Below the pieces are notes generated by a model that did no database searches, was not told where the DNA came from, and worked only from the letters and a program-made list of their open reading frames with translations. A DNA stretch of 64,000 nucleotides from Streptomyces akebiae (GTDB taxonomy: Bacteria; Actinomycetota; Actinomycetes; Streptomycetales; Streptomycetaceae). The position numbers and the translations under genes are program-made. The stretch lies in the NCBI RefSeq assembly GCF_019599145.1, contig NZ_CP080647.1, positions 9,238,001 to 9,302,000 of the forward strand, read 5' to 3'. Below, piece after piece: positions 44,182 to 54,100 of the stretch. Every line of letters begins with the position of its first letter. Within the stretch, counting starts at the first letter, position 1.

Positions 44182-45140
44182 CAGGCGGCCTTCCGTCGGG
44201 CGTGGCCGGTCAGTCCGAGGAACACGTCGTCGAGGGTGCAGCGGCTGAGGCCGATCTCCAGCACCTCGACGTCCTCGCTCTCCAGCGCGGCGAGGGCCCG
44301 GCCGAGTGCGGCCCGGCCGTCGCCGGCGGAGGCCTCCACCCGCCGGGCGCGGCGATCCACCGTCGGGGTCGCGCCGGTCGCCCGGGCGGCGGCGCGGGCG
44401 GCGGCGTCGAGCTGGTGGTCCTCGGCGACGCACACGACGAGCCGGTTGCCGGCGGTCGCCTTCAGCTCGTCGCTGGTGCCCTCGGCGACCACCCGGCCCC
44501 GGTCGATCACGGTGATCCGGTCGGCGAGCCGGTCCGCCTCCTCCAGGTACTGGGTCGTCAGCAGGATCGTGGTGCCGCCGGCCACGAGTTCACCGACCGC
44601 CTCCCAGGTGTCCAGCCTGCTCTCCGGGTCGAGGCCGGTGGTGGGCTCGTCCAGGACGACCAGGGGCGGGGAGCCGACGAGGGCGGCGGCGAGATCGAGG
44701 CGTCGGCGCGTTCCGCCGGAGTAGGTGCCGGCCGGGCGGCCCGCCACGGCGGTGAGCCGGAAGCGGGACAGCAGATCGTCGGCGAGGCGGCGGGCCGTAC
44801 GGCGACCCACACCGCGCAGTTTCGCGAGGAGATACAGATTCTCGAATCCGGTCAACAGTCCGTCGACCGTCGAATACTGGCCGGCCATACCGATGCTGCA
44901 GCGCACTTTCTCCGGGTGCTCGTAAACATCCCAGCCATTGACGACAACCCGTCCGGAATCAGGGCTGAGGAGTGTCGTGAGAATTTTGACCAGTGTGGTC
45001 TTACCGGCTCCGTTGGGTCCCAGCAGGCCCCTCACCTCGCCGTATCTCACCTCCAGTTCAACACCTCGTAACGCATGGTTCGCCCGGTATTTCTTGTGGA
45101 GGGCATCGACGAGGACGGCCGACGCGGTTGACGTATGCAC
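44181..45140 (-). CDS. ABC transporter ATP-binding protein (DrrA-like)
   Basis: The protein is 319 aa with Walker A (GPNGAGKTTL), signature (YSGGTRRRLDLAAAL), Walker B (LVVLDEPTTGLD) and the DrrA-type C-terminal domain. It powers the adjacent permease. The GTG start at 45140 is the first codon of the minus-strand cluster operon. Codon 24 is a TTA (45069-45071), so export, and by polarity perhaps the whole operon, may depend on bldA tRNA. Confidence 0.92.
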   Translation of the reverse strand: MHTSTASAVLVDALHKKYRANHALRGVELEVRYGEVRGLLGPNGAGKTTLVKILTTLLSPDSGRVVVNGWDVYEHPEKVRCSIGMAGQYSTVDGLLTGFENLYLLAKLRGVGRRTARRLADDLLSRFRLTAVAGRPAGTYSGGTRRRLDLAAALVGSPPLVVLDEPTTGLDPESRLDTWEAVGELVAGGTTILLTTQYLEEADRLADRITVIDRGRVVAEGTSDELKATAGNRLVVCVAEDHQLDAAARAAARATGATPTVDRRARRVEASAGDGRAALGRALAALESEDVEVLEIGLSRCTLDDVFLGLTGHARRKAA

Positions 45141-45279
45141 GGAACGTTTCTACGCCTGCGTCCGGGTTCGGTCGATCATGGAAGAGTCAAGGTTTCTTGC
45201 CGATTCGATGGCCTTGCTTTAGGGCTGCTTGAACTTTTCAGGGCATGTTCGAGAACCAAGATCACGTACGGTTCCTGTC
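45141..45279. promoter_or_regulatory. Divergent promoter region of the lipopeptide cluster
   Basis: This 139-bp stretch separates the two divergent cluster operons and is clearly AT-richer than its surroundings. TTGACT on the minus strand (45185-45190) and TTGAAC on the plus strand (45229-45234) resemble -35 boxes, but no convincing -10 at standard spacing was found. Operator sites for the LAL regulator may lie here. Confidence 0.4.
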
Positions 45280-47034
45280 GTGCGAGAATTACTCACGATG
45301 CTGAGGGAGCGGGCGGCGCGCGATCCGCAGCAGCCTGCCGTGACATTGGTTTCCGACTTCACCGACATCAACAGAACGGTGCGCAATCGCGCGGAACTCG
45401 ATCTGCATTCCCGGCGCACGGCCTCCTGGCTCCGGGAAAGATTCTCCCCGGGAGATCGGGCACTTCTCCTCTACTCTCCGGGCATCGAGTTCACCACCGC
45501 CTTCTCCGCCTGTGTCTACGCCGGGGTCATCGCCGTGCCGGCCCCGCTGCCGGGCCGCTACCGGCATGAACGCCGCCGGCTCGCCGCCATCGCCCGGGAC
45601 GCGGGCGTGCGCGTCGTCCTCACCCAGAGCGGCGATCTGCCGGACGTAGAGAAGTGGGTGGCCGAGGAGGGCATCGTCGGCGCCGTCTGTCACGCCACCG
45701 ACACCGGCGAAGGCGACCCGGAGGCCTGGACCGCCCCCGAGGTCTCCCCGGACACCCTGGCCCTGCTGCAGTACACCTCCGGATCGACCGGCGACCCCAA
45801 GGGGGTCATGGTCACCCACGGCAACCTGGTCGCCAACGTCGAACGGATGGTGGACACCTTCGGCAACGACAGCGCCACCACGTACGGCGGCTGGATCCCC
45901 CTGTACCACGACATGGGCCTCATCGGCCTGATGCTGCCCGGCCTCCTGTGCGGCAGTGGCTATGTGCAGATGGACCCCATGTCCTTCCTGCGCCGGCCGT
46001 ACCACTGGCTGCGGATGCTGGACGCCTGCGACGTGGGATTCACCGCCGCGCCCGACTTCGGCTACGAGCTGTGCGTCCGCCGCGTCACCGACGAGCAGCT
46101 CGCCACGCTCGACCTCTCCCGGGTCAAACTCGCCGACGGCTCGGAACCGGTCCGCGCCGACGTCGTCGCCGCCTTCACCGAGCGGTTCGCCGCCGCCGGC
46201 CTGCGACCCGAGGCGCTCATCCCCGTCTACGGCCTGGCCGAGGCGACTCTGCTGGCGTCCGGTACCGCGGGGCGGCCCCCGCTGCGGACCGCGGTCGACG
46301 CGGCGGCACTGGAGAACCAGGTGCTCAGGCCGGCCACCGGCACGGAACCGTCCCGCGTGCTCGTCGGCTGCGGGGCGCCGACCGGGTCCGACGTACTGAT
46401 CGTCGACCCCGGCACCGGCAGGGCCCTGCCGGACGGCCGCATCGGCGAGATCTGGCTCAGCGGCCCCTGCGTCACCGCGGGCTACTGGGAGAACGAGCAC
46501 GTCACCGAGGCCACGTTCCGGGCACGCACCGACGACGGACGCGGACCCTTCCTGCGCACCGGCGACCTCGGAGCCCTGCTCGACGACGACCTCTACATCA
46601 CCGGCCGCAGCAAGGACGTCCTGGTCCTGCACGGACGCAATCTGCACCCCTCCGACATCGAGTACGAACTCCGCTCCCAGCACGAGGAGTTGGAGGGCCT
46701 GCACGGAGCCGTCTTCATGGTCGGTGACGGCGACGGCGCCGACATCGCCCCCGCGGTCGTCGCCGTCCACGAGATCCGCGCCCACTGGGGGGCGGAGCGG
46801 CTGGGGCAGATCGCCGTCGGAATGAAGCAGACCGTGGCCCGGGAGTTCGGCGTCCCCGTCGCGGCGGTCGCCCTGGTCCGGCCGGGCGGCGTCCGGCGTA
46901 CCACGAGCGGCAAGGTGCAGCGCGCGGCGATGCGCGCCCTCTACCTCGCCGGGGACCTGGACACCCTTCACCTCGGCGAGGACCCGCTGCTCACCGCGGC
47001 CCTGGCCGAACACCGGCGGGTGAGCGGGCGATGA
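45280..47034 (+). CDS. Fatty acyl-AMP ligase (lipoinitiation)
   Basis: The protein is about 584 aa and of the FAAL family. Landmarks are LLQYTSGSTGDPKGVMVTH, GGWIPLYHDMGLIG, FTAAPDFGYELCVRR, PVYGLAEATLLAS, and LFLRTGDLG-type FLRTGDLGALLDDDLYITGRSKDVL. It should adenylate a fatty acid and pass it to the acyl carrier protein encoded downstream, starting the lipopeptide. Start is uncertain: GTG 45280 (chosen), ATG 45298, or TTG 45229 preceded by AGGG. With either of the first or last, codon TTA at 45289-45291 is translated, implying bldA dependence. The stop overlaps the next ATG. Confidence 0.9.
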   Translation: MRELLTMLRERAARDPQQPAVTLVSDFTDINRTVRNRAELDLHSRRTASWLRERFSPGDRALLLYSPGIEFTTAFSACVYAGVIAVPAPLPGRYRHERRRLAAIARDAGVRVVLTQSGDLPDVEKWVAEEGIVGAVCHATDTGEGDPEAWTAPEVSPDTLALLQYTSGSTGDPKGVMVTHGNLVANVERMVDTFGNDSATTYGGWIPLYHDMGLIGLMLPGLLCGSGYVQMDPMSFLRRPYHWLRMLDACDVGFTAAPDFGYELCVRRVTDEQLATLDLSRVKLADGSEPVRADVVAAFTERFAAAGLRPEALIPVYGLAEATLLASGTAGRPPLRTAVDAAALENQVLRPATGTEPSRVLVGCGAPTGSDVLIVDPGTGRALPDGRIGEIWLSGPCVTAGYWENEHVTEATFRARTDDGRGPFLRTGDLGALLDDDLYITGRSKDVLVLHGRNLHPSDIEYELRSQHEELEGLHGAVFMVGDGDGADIAPAVVAVHEIRAHWGAERLGQIAVGMKQTVAREFGVPVAAVALVRPGGVRRTTSGKVQRAAMRALYLAGDLDTLHLGEDPLLTAALAEHRRVSGR

Positions 47035-48893
47035 CCACCACGGCCGATCTGGAGTCCCTGCTCGCCGCCCACGAGGACGACGTCTTCTCGCCCGAGACGC
47101 TCGCCGGGCTCGACGAGCGGGAGGAGTTCCCCGACGGGGCCGTCCGCGTCCTCGACGAGGCCGGGCTGCCCGCCCACTACGTGCTGACCCAGGACGGCGA
47201 CCTCGGCGAGACGGTACGGCTGCTGCGCGCGGTCGCCCGCCGCGACCTGACCGTCGCCATCGCCCACGGCAAGACGTTCCTCGGGGCGGCCCCGGTGTGG
47301 GTGGCCGGCACCCCGGAGCAGGCCGCGCGGCTCGCCGACCGTGTCCGCGCCGGCGAACCGGTCTGCTGGGGCCTGACCGAACGCGGCCACGGCGCCGACC
47401 TGCTCGCGGGCGACCTCAAGGCGACGAAGGACGAGAGCGGGGGCACGGCGGGTGGCGTCGGGGCCGTGACCGGTGGGGCCGGTGTCGATGGTGCCGGTGG
47501 TGCCGCCTTGACCGGTGACGTCGGAGCCGGGGTCGGTGGCGCCGGGACCACAGCCCGGGCCGCCGGGGCCGAGGACGGGGATGGAGCCGGAGCCGAGGAC
47601 GGGGATGGAGCCGGTGCCTCCGGATCCGGTGCGGCCCGGGCCGGAGCCGGTGGCCTCGGTGGCTGGCGGCTCACCGGTGAGAAGTGGCTGATCAACAACG
47701 CCACCCGCGCCGGCCTCGCCTGCGTCCTCGCCCGCACGGATCCGGCGGGCGGCGCGCGCGGCTTCAGCCTCTTCCTGGTGGACAGGCGCCGACTGCCCGA
47801 GGGGGCCTGGCGGAACCTGCCGAAGGTCCGTACGCACGGCATCCGCGGCGCGGACATCAGCGGCTTCACCCTGAACGGCGCCCCCGTCCCCGCCGACGCG
47901 GTCGTCGGAGAGGAGGGCGACGGGATCCCCGTGGTCCTCAAGACCCTCCAGCTCACCCGCATCGCCTGCACCGCGCTCTCCCTCGGCGCCGCCGACCACG
48001 CCCTGCGTCTGGCCCGGGACTTCGCGGCCGGCCGCGAACTGTACGGCCGCCGTCTCGCCGACGTCCCCCACGTACGCCGCATCCTCGGCCGGGCGGCAGC
48101 GGTCACGCTGACCGCCGAGGCGGTGAGCCTGCTCTCCGCGCGCTCGGCGCACACCCTGCCCGGGGAACTCAGCGCGATCTCCGCGATCGCCAAGGCGTAC
48201 GTGCCGACGCTCACCCAGGAGACCCTCGGCTCGCTCGGTGAACTGCTGGGCGTACGTGGCTTCCTCACCTCACCCCCGGGCGGCGGCTTCGCCAAACTGG
48301 AGCGCGACCACCGCATCTGCGCCGTCTTCGACGGCAGTACGGCCGTCAACCGCGCGACCCTCCTCCACCAGATGCCGCGCCTGGCCCGCCAGTTGAGCCG
48401 CCGCAGGACGGACGGCGAAGGCCTGCGCTCCGCCGCCGACCTCACCGCACCCCTGCCCCCGTTCGACCCGGCCCGGCTGAGCCTGCTGTCCGTGACGGGA
48501 TGCAGCGCCGTGCAGGCCCTGCCCGACCTCGCGGCCCGCGCACGGACGCGGACGACACCGCGGACCGGCCCGCTCCTGGACCGGCTGCTGGTCGAACTGG
48601 CCCGCCTGGAAACGGAGTCGGCGGACTTCGTACCGGTGGCGGGCGGACTCCCCGCCACGGCGTTCCGCCTCGCCGAGGCGTACGAACGCGCCTACGCCGC
48701 GGCGGCCTGCCTGCTGCTGTGGCTGGAGAACCCCTCCTTGCGCACAGGACGGCTCGGCGGGGACGACCTGTGGCTGCGGGCCTGCCTGACCGCCCTGCTC
48801 GCGGAGGACGGCGGCGACGTCCTCGACGCCCTCGCCGAGGTCGTCCTGCGCGGCCCCGCACCGGAGTTCACCCTGTCGGGAGGTGCCGCATGA
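47031..48893 (+). CDS. Acyl-CoA dehydrogenase-like enzyme with Gly/Ala-rich insert
   Basis: The protein is 620 aa. The ACAD fold is recognisable from WGLTERGHGADLLAGDLKA and GWRLTGEKWLINNATRAGL, and from the C-terminal VFDGSTAVNRATLL block. Between the first two segments (residues ~140-205) lies a Gly/Ala/Asp insert not found in typical members, including a 24-bp coding repeat. The position of the usual catalytic Glu of the YEGT motif is Asp here. With its neighbour it should introduce double bonds into the acyl chain on the carrier protein. ATGA coupling to both neighbours fixes its ends. Confidence 0.85.
   Translation: MTTTADLESLLAAHEDDVFSPETLAGLDEREEFPDGAVRVLDEAGLPAHYVLTQDGDLGETVRLLRAVARRDLTVAIAHGKTFLGAAPVWVAGTPEQAARLADRVRAGEPVCWGLTERGHGADLLAGDLKATKDESGGTAGGVGAVTGGAGVDGAGGAALTGDVGAGVGGAGTTARAAGAEDGDGAGAEDGDGAGASGSGAARAGAGGLGGWRLTGEKWLINNATRAGLACVLARTDPAGGARGFSLFLVDRRRLPEGAWRNLPKVRTHGIRGADISGFTLNGAPVPADAVVGEEGDGIPVVLKTLQLTRIACTALSLGAADHALRLARDFAAGRELYGRRLADVPHVRRILGRAAAVTLTAEAVSLLSARSAHTLPGELSAISAIAKAYVPTLTQETLGSLGELLGVRGFLTSPPGGGFAKLERDHRICAVFDGSTAVNRATLLHQMPRLARQLSRRRTDGEGLRSAADLTAPLPPFDPARLSLLSVTGCSAVQALPDLAARARTRTTPRTGPLLDRLLVELARLETESADFVPVAGGLPATAFRLAEAYERAYAAAACLLLWLENPSLRTGRLGGDDLWLRACLTALLAEDGGDVLDALAEVVLRGPAPEFTLSGGAA
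47568..47615. repeat. 24-bp tandem repeat inside the dehydrogenase insert
   Basis: Two copies of a 24-bp unit (one mismatch at the last base) encode AEDGDGAG twice in the low-complexity insert. Confidence 0.9.
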
Positions 48894-50602
48894 CCACCGC
48901 CACGGGCCTCGCCCCCAAGCGAGCCGACGAACTGGAGCACCTGCTCGGCAGTCTCGCCGACCCCGCCAACCCGACCGGTGCCGGCGCGATCCTCGCCGCC
49001 GACGAACGCGGCGAGACGCTCACCGCCGGGGAGTCGCTGCTGCACTCCTACGGACTGAACGCCGAGTTCGTCCCACCCGAGCTGGGGGGCAGGCTGGAGC
49101 GGGCCGACCACCTGACCGAGGTCATGCGCGCGCTCTACCGCCGCGACCCCGCGCTCGGTCTCGGCTACGGCGCCAGCTCGCTCATCGCCGGCGTCACCCT
49201 GTGGACCGCCGGAGACGAACGGCAGCGCCAGTACGCCGCCCGGCTGCTCCTCGACGGCCGACGCGTCGCCATCGCCTTCCACGAACTGGCGCACGGCAAC
49301 GACATGGCCGGTACGGAGTTCACCGCGACCACCGAGGCCGACGGCTCGCTCCGGCTGAGCGGCCGAAAGGAGGTCGTCACCAACATCCGGCGCGCCGACG
49401 CCATGGTCGTGCTCGCCCGCACCGACACCCGGCCCGGTCCGCGCAGCCACTCCCTGGTCCTCGTGGACCGGGCGGGCGCCGACCCGGCACGCCTGACCGA
49501 CCTGCCGCGCTTCGGCACCGTGGGGATGCGGGGGGTCCAGCTCGGCGGCCTGCGCTTCGACGACCTGCCCGTGCCCTCCTCTGCGGTCCTCGGCCCGGTC
49601 GGCTCCGGCCTCGAAACCGCGCTGAAGGCCCTGCAGATCACCCGTACGGTGCTGCCCGCGATGGCCACCGGCATCCTCGACACCGGACTGCGCATCGCCG
49701 TGGACCACCTGACGGGGCGCCGGCTGTACGGCGGTGCCGCGACCGACCTCCCGTACGTCCGCTCGGAGCTGGCCGGGGTCTTCACCGACCTGCTGCGCGC
49801 CGAGGCCCTCGGCGCGGTCGGCGCCCGTGCGCTGCACCTGGTGCCCGGTGCGGCGAGCGTGTACTCCTCGGCGGTGAAGTTCGAGGTGTCCCGGCTGCTC
49901 CTCGGGGCCATGGACCGGCTCTCGGAACTCCTCGGCGCCCACTTCTACCTGCGCGAGGGGCCGACCGCGCTGTTCCAGAAGCTGCTGCGCGACCTCGCCC
50001 CCGTCGGCTTCGGGCACATCGCGCGCGCCGCCTGCCAGATGAGCCTGCTGCCCCAGCTCCCCCTGCTGGCCCGCCGCACCTGGGCCCGCCCCGGCACCGA
50101 GGCGCCCGGCGACCTGTTCGCGCTCGCGGAGGCGCTGCCGCCCCTGCGCCACGACCGGTTGACCCTGCACGCCGGGGGCCGCGATCCGGTAGCGGGGGCC
50201 CTGCGCGCCCTGGCCGACACGTCCTGGTCGGCCGAGCACGCGGACCTGCGTACGGCGGTCGTCGACGACCACACCGACCTGGCGGAACTGGCAGCCGTGT
50301 GCGGGGTGTTGTCACCGGTGGAGCTCGGCGTCGACGCCCGCCCCGAGCACTACGACCTCGTCACCCGGTACGTGCGCCTGCTGTCCCGGACCGTCTGCGT
50401 CCAGGTCTGGCGGCACGCCCCTCCGGGCGACTTCCTGGCCGACCCCGCCTGGCTGCGCGCGGCCCTGCACCGGTCGGCCCCCGGCCCGTACGGACCCGGC
50501 CCCCTGCCCGCCCCGGTGGAGGGCGCGCTCTTCGCCGAGCTCCTGGACCGCCGGGACACCGGCCGCTCCTTCGGCCTGACGGGCAGACCACTCGCCGTCT
50601 GA
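48890..50602 (+). CDS. Acyl-CoA dehydrogenase-like enzyme
   Basis: The protein is 570 aa. ACAD landmarks are ALGLGYGASSLIAGVTLW, IAFHELAHGNDMAGTEF, LRLSGRKEVVTNIRRADAMVV, MRGVQLGGLRFDDLPVP, and a C-terminal YLREGPTALFQKLLRD block that keeps the Glu usually serving as catalytic base. It is paired with the preceding dehydrogenase, and the pair resembles the two ACAD-like proteins that desaturate the acyl chain in ramoplanin-type lipoinitiation. ATG 48890 overlaps the previous stop. A 267-bp gap with GC-rich short repeats follows before the carrier protein gene. Confidence 0.87.
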   Translation: MTTATGLAPKRADELEHLLGSLADPANPTGAGAILAADERGETLTAGESLLHSYGLNAEFVPPELGGRLERADHLTEVMRALYRRDPALGLGYGASSLIAGVTLWTAGDERQRQYAARLLLDGRRVAIAFHELAHGNDMAGTEFTATTEADGSLRLSGRKEVVTNIRRADAMVVLARTDTRPGPRSHSLVLVDRAGADPARLTDLPRFGTVGMRGVQLGGLRFDDLPVPSSAVLGPVGSGLETALKALQITRTVLPAMATGILDTGLRIAVDHLTGRRLYGGAATDLPYVRSELAGVFTDLLRAEALGAVGARALHLVPGAASVYSSAVKFEVSRLLLGAMDRLSELLGAHFYLREGPTALFQKLLRDLAPVGFGHIARAACQMSLLPQLPLLARRTWARPGTEAPGDLFALAEALPPLRHDRLTLHAGGRDPVAGALRALADTSWSAEHADLRTAVVDDHTDLAELAAVCGVLSPVELGVDARPEHYDLVTRYVRLLSRTVCVQVWRHAPPGDFLADPAWLRAALHRSAPGPYGPGPLPAPVEGALFAELLDRRDTGRSFGLTGRPLAV

Positions 50603-50869
50603 CGACCGCCGGCCGGCCTCGAACCCGAGCCCGACCGTAGGCCGTACGCCGCCGGAGGCCGCACCTGCTCAAGGCCACGCCTGCTGACGGCCGCGCCTGC
50701 CGGAGGCCCCGCTCGCCGAGGGCCGTACGCCGACCGCCGGCCACCCGCCCGTGACGGGCGGCATCGCGCCGCCACCGCCACGGGGTCCGTCGCCGCGCCC
50801 GGCTGCTCGCCGCCCCGCGCCGGTGCCCTCGTTCCCTCCTCACCCACCCGCTCAGAAAGAGACCCCCTC

Positions 50870-51163
50870 ATGACCGCTGGCAACCGAGACGTGCACACCT
50901 GGCTGACCGCGCGTGTGGCCACCTATCTGCGCCGATCGCCGGAGGACATCGACACGTCCGTACCGCTGGCCGACTACGGCCTGGACTCCCTCACGGCGCT
51001 GGCCATCACCGCCGACATCGAGGACGAGTTCGAGGTCACCGTCGACGACGCGCTGACCTGGGACCACCCCACGGTCGACGCGCTGAGCGCGGCGCTGTCC
51101 GACCTGGTGGGCGGGCAGCCGACAGCGGCGGCGGGCACGAACGAGAAGCAGGCCCGACGATGA
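50870..51163 (+). CDS. Acyl carrier protein
   Basis: The protein is 97 aa. The phosphopantetheine serine is in [12 protein letters not shown], with standard helix lengths around it. It should receive the fatty acyl group from the acyl-AMP ligase, hold it during desaturation, and present it to the first condensation domain of the NRPS. Its stop overlaps the NRPS ATG. The last 20 residues are a flexible Gly/Ala/Thr tail that may act as docking linker. Confidence 0.93.
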   Translation: MTAGNRDVHTWLTARVATYLRRSPEDIDTSVPLADYGLDSLTALAITADIEDEFEVTVDDALTWDHPTVDALSAALSDLVGGQPTAAAGTNEKQARR

Positions 51164-54100
51164 ACTCTGCCCTGCCCCTGACGGCGGCCCAGCACGGGGT
51201 GTGGGTCGCCCAGCGCCTCGCACCCGACAGCCCCCTGTACACCTGCGGCATCTACTACGACGTCCCCGGGCCGGTGGACCGCGCCCTGCTGACCCGTGCC
51301 GTGCGGCGGACCGTGGCCGAGACCGAGGCCCTGCGCGTCCGCTTCCACGAGGACGCGGAGACGGTCCACCAGAGCGTCGACCCGTCCATCGAGGGGGAGT
51401 TGGAGTACCTCGACCTCGGCGGCGAGGCCGACCCGGCCGCCGCCGCCCGCGCCTGGACCGACGCCGATCTGGCCAGGCCGGTGCCGGTCACCGGTGACCG
51501 GCTCTTCCAACACACCCTGCTGCGGCTCGGCCCCGACCGGTACCGGCTGCACTTCCGCTACCACCACATCCTCCTCGACGGCTACGGACAGGTCCTGCAC
51601 TGCCGTCGCCTGCTGGAGGTCTACACGGCGCTGGCGGCGGGCGAACAGCCGCCCCCGAGCGGATTCGGCACCCTGCGCGAGGTTCTGGACGAGGAGCACG
51701 CCTACCTCAAGTCCGCCCGCCGGGAGCGCGACGGCGCCTACTGGCAACGGGAGTTCGCCGACCTGCCGGACTCCACCGAGCTCGGCTCCGCGGTCACCGG
51801 CCCCGTCTCCGACTCCGGCTCCGACGCGACCGCACCCGCACTCGCCTCCGGCGCCTCCGGTGCCACCGGACTCGCGCCCAGCCTCCCCTCCGCGACCGGC
51901 CGTCTGCCCGAGGCCACCGCCGCGCGGATGCGCGGACTCGCGGGGTCACGCTGGTCCCTGCCGGTGATCGCCGCCATGGTCGCCCACACCCACCGCGTCA
52001 CCGGGGCCCACGACGTGGTCGTCCGCGTGTTCATGGCCGCCCGCCTCAGCCCGCGGGCCCTGTCCACGCCCGCCATGCTCGTCAACGACGTCCCGCTGCG
52101 GATCCACGTCGACGGCTCCACCACGTTCACCGAACTCCTGGACCGCGTCGCCGCCCGCCTCGCCGAGGCCACCCGCCACCAGCGCTACCCGCACGACGAA
52201 CTGCGCCGCGCCCTCGCCGCCACGGCCCACCCGGGCACCCTGAGCGGCCCGTCGGTCAACGTCCTCTCCTTCGCCTCCGCCCACCTGCCCTTCGGCCCCG
52301 TCCGGGCGACGGCACACCAGCTCGCCTCCGGCCCGGTGCGCGACCTCGCCCTGCACGCGTTCGGCGATCCCGAGGCCGGCGACGGCATCGAGCTGACCGT
52401 CAACGCCCACCCCGGGCGCTTCACCCCCGGGACGGCCGCCGCCCACCGTGACCGCTACACCCGCCTCCTCACCGCCGCCACCGACCGCCCCGACCTGCCC
52501 ATCGGCGCCCTCGACCTGCTCGACGACGCGGAGCGGGAGCGCTTCCACGCCCGCAACGCCACCGGCCGGGCCACGGACCCGCGCTCACTGGTGGAGCTCT
52601 TCGAGGCCCAGGACCCGGCTGCCGAGGCCGTCGTCTTCGAGGGCGAGCGGCTGACGTACGGCGAACTCAACACCCGCGTGAACCGCCTCGCGCACGCCCT
52701 GCGCGGCAAGGGCGTGGGACCGGAGTCGCGGGTCGCGGTGCGGCTGCCGCGCTCGCTCGACCTCATCGTCGCGCTGTGGGCGGTGCTGAAGACCGGCGCC
52801 GCGTACGTGCCCGTCGACACCGGCTACCCGGCCGACCGGATCGCGCACCTCATCGCCGACTCCCGCCCCGCGCTCGTGATCGACGAGGACACCGTGCGTT
52901 CCCTCGGCGAGGGCGAGGGCGAGAGCGACACGAACCCCGGCGTCGTCCCGCGGGGGGACCACGCCGCGTACGTCATCCACACCTCGGGGACCACCGGCCG
53001 GCCCAAGGGCACCGTCGTCACCCACGCCGGCATCGCCAACATGCTCGCCTGGATGCAGGACGAGTACCGGCTCACCCCGGCGGACCGGGTCGTGCACAAG
53101 ACGCCCGTAGGGTTCGACGTGTCGGTGTGGGAGGTGTTCTGGACCCTCACCCGGGGCGCGACCCTCGTCGTCGCCCGCCCCGACGGCCACCGCGACCCGG
53201 CCTACCTGGCCCGGCTGGTCCGCGACGAGCGCGTCACCGTCATCCACTTCGTCCCGGCCATGCTCGGCCCCTTCCTCGACGAGTACGTGCCGACCCCCTC
53301 GCTGCGCATGGTCAGCTGCGGCGGCGAGGCGCTGCCCGACGGGCTCGCCGACCGCTTCCACCGCGAGTGCGGCGCCCGACTGCACAACTCCTACGGGCCC
53401 ACCGAGTTCTCGGTGACCGCGACCTCCCACGCCTGCCGGCCCGGCGAGCCCGTCACCATCGGCACCCCCACCCACAACTCCCGTGCCTACGTGCTCGATC
53501 CGGCCCTGCGGCCGGTGGCGGACGGCGTCACGGGTGAGCTGTACCTCGCGGGCGTCCAGCTCGCGCGCGGTTACCTCGACCGGCCCGGCGCCACCGCCGA
53601 GCGGTTCGTCGCCGACCCCTACGGCCCGGACGCCGGCAGCCGCATGTACCGCACCGGCGACCTGGTGCGCCGCCGCGCCGACGGCTCCCTGGAGTTCGCC
53701 GGACGCGCCGACGACCAGGTCAAGATCAACGGACAGCGGGTCGAGCCCGCCGAGGTCGAGGCCGTCCTGGCGTCGGTGCCCGGCGTGGCACAGGCGGTGG
53801 TCCTCGTCCACGACTCCGCCGCGGGCGCCCGGCAGCTCGTCGGCTACGTCACCGGCGCCCCGCGGACCGACCCCCGGGCCCATCTCGTGCGGCGGCTGCC
53901 CGCCCACATGGTGCCGGTGAGCGTGTTCGTGCTGCCCACGATCCCGGTGACACCCCACGGCAAGATCGACCGCCGCGCCCTGCCCGCCCCGGCCCGGCCG
54001 GTGAGCGGACGGGCCCCCGCGACCGCCGCCGAGCACACCCTGCACACGATCGCCGCCGCACTTCTCCACCGCCCCGAACTGGGCGTGGACGACGACCTGT

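Noticed and set aside
41935..44724. 929-aa plus-strand frame across the LLM, permease and ATPase genes
   Set aside because: Antisense shadow rich in Gly, Arg and Ala without domains; the minus strand has three well-supported coupled genes.
45229..45279. TTG 45229 as the start of the acyl-AMP ligase
   Set aside because: TTG is rare and the 17 extra residues have no similarity, though an AGGG lies upstream. Kept as alternative rather than chosen.
50603..50869. A small gene between the second dehydrogenase and the carrier protein
   Set aside because: The 267-bp gap consists of short GC-rich repeats, with no frame having both a start with ribosome site and protein-like composition.
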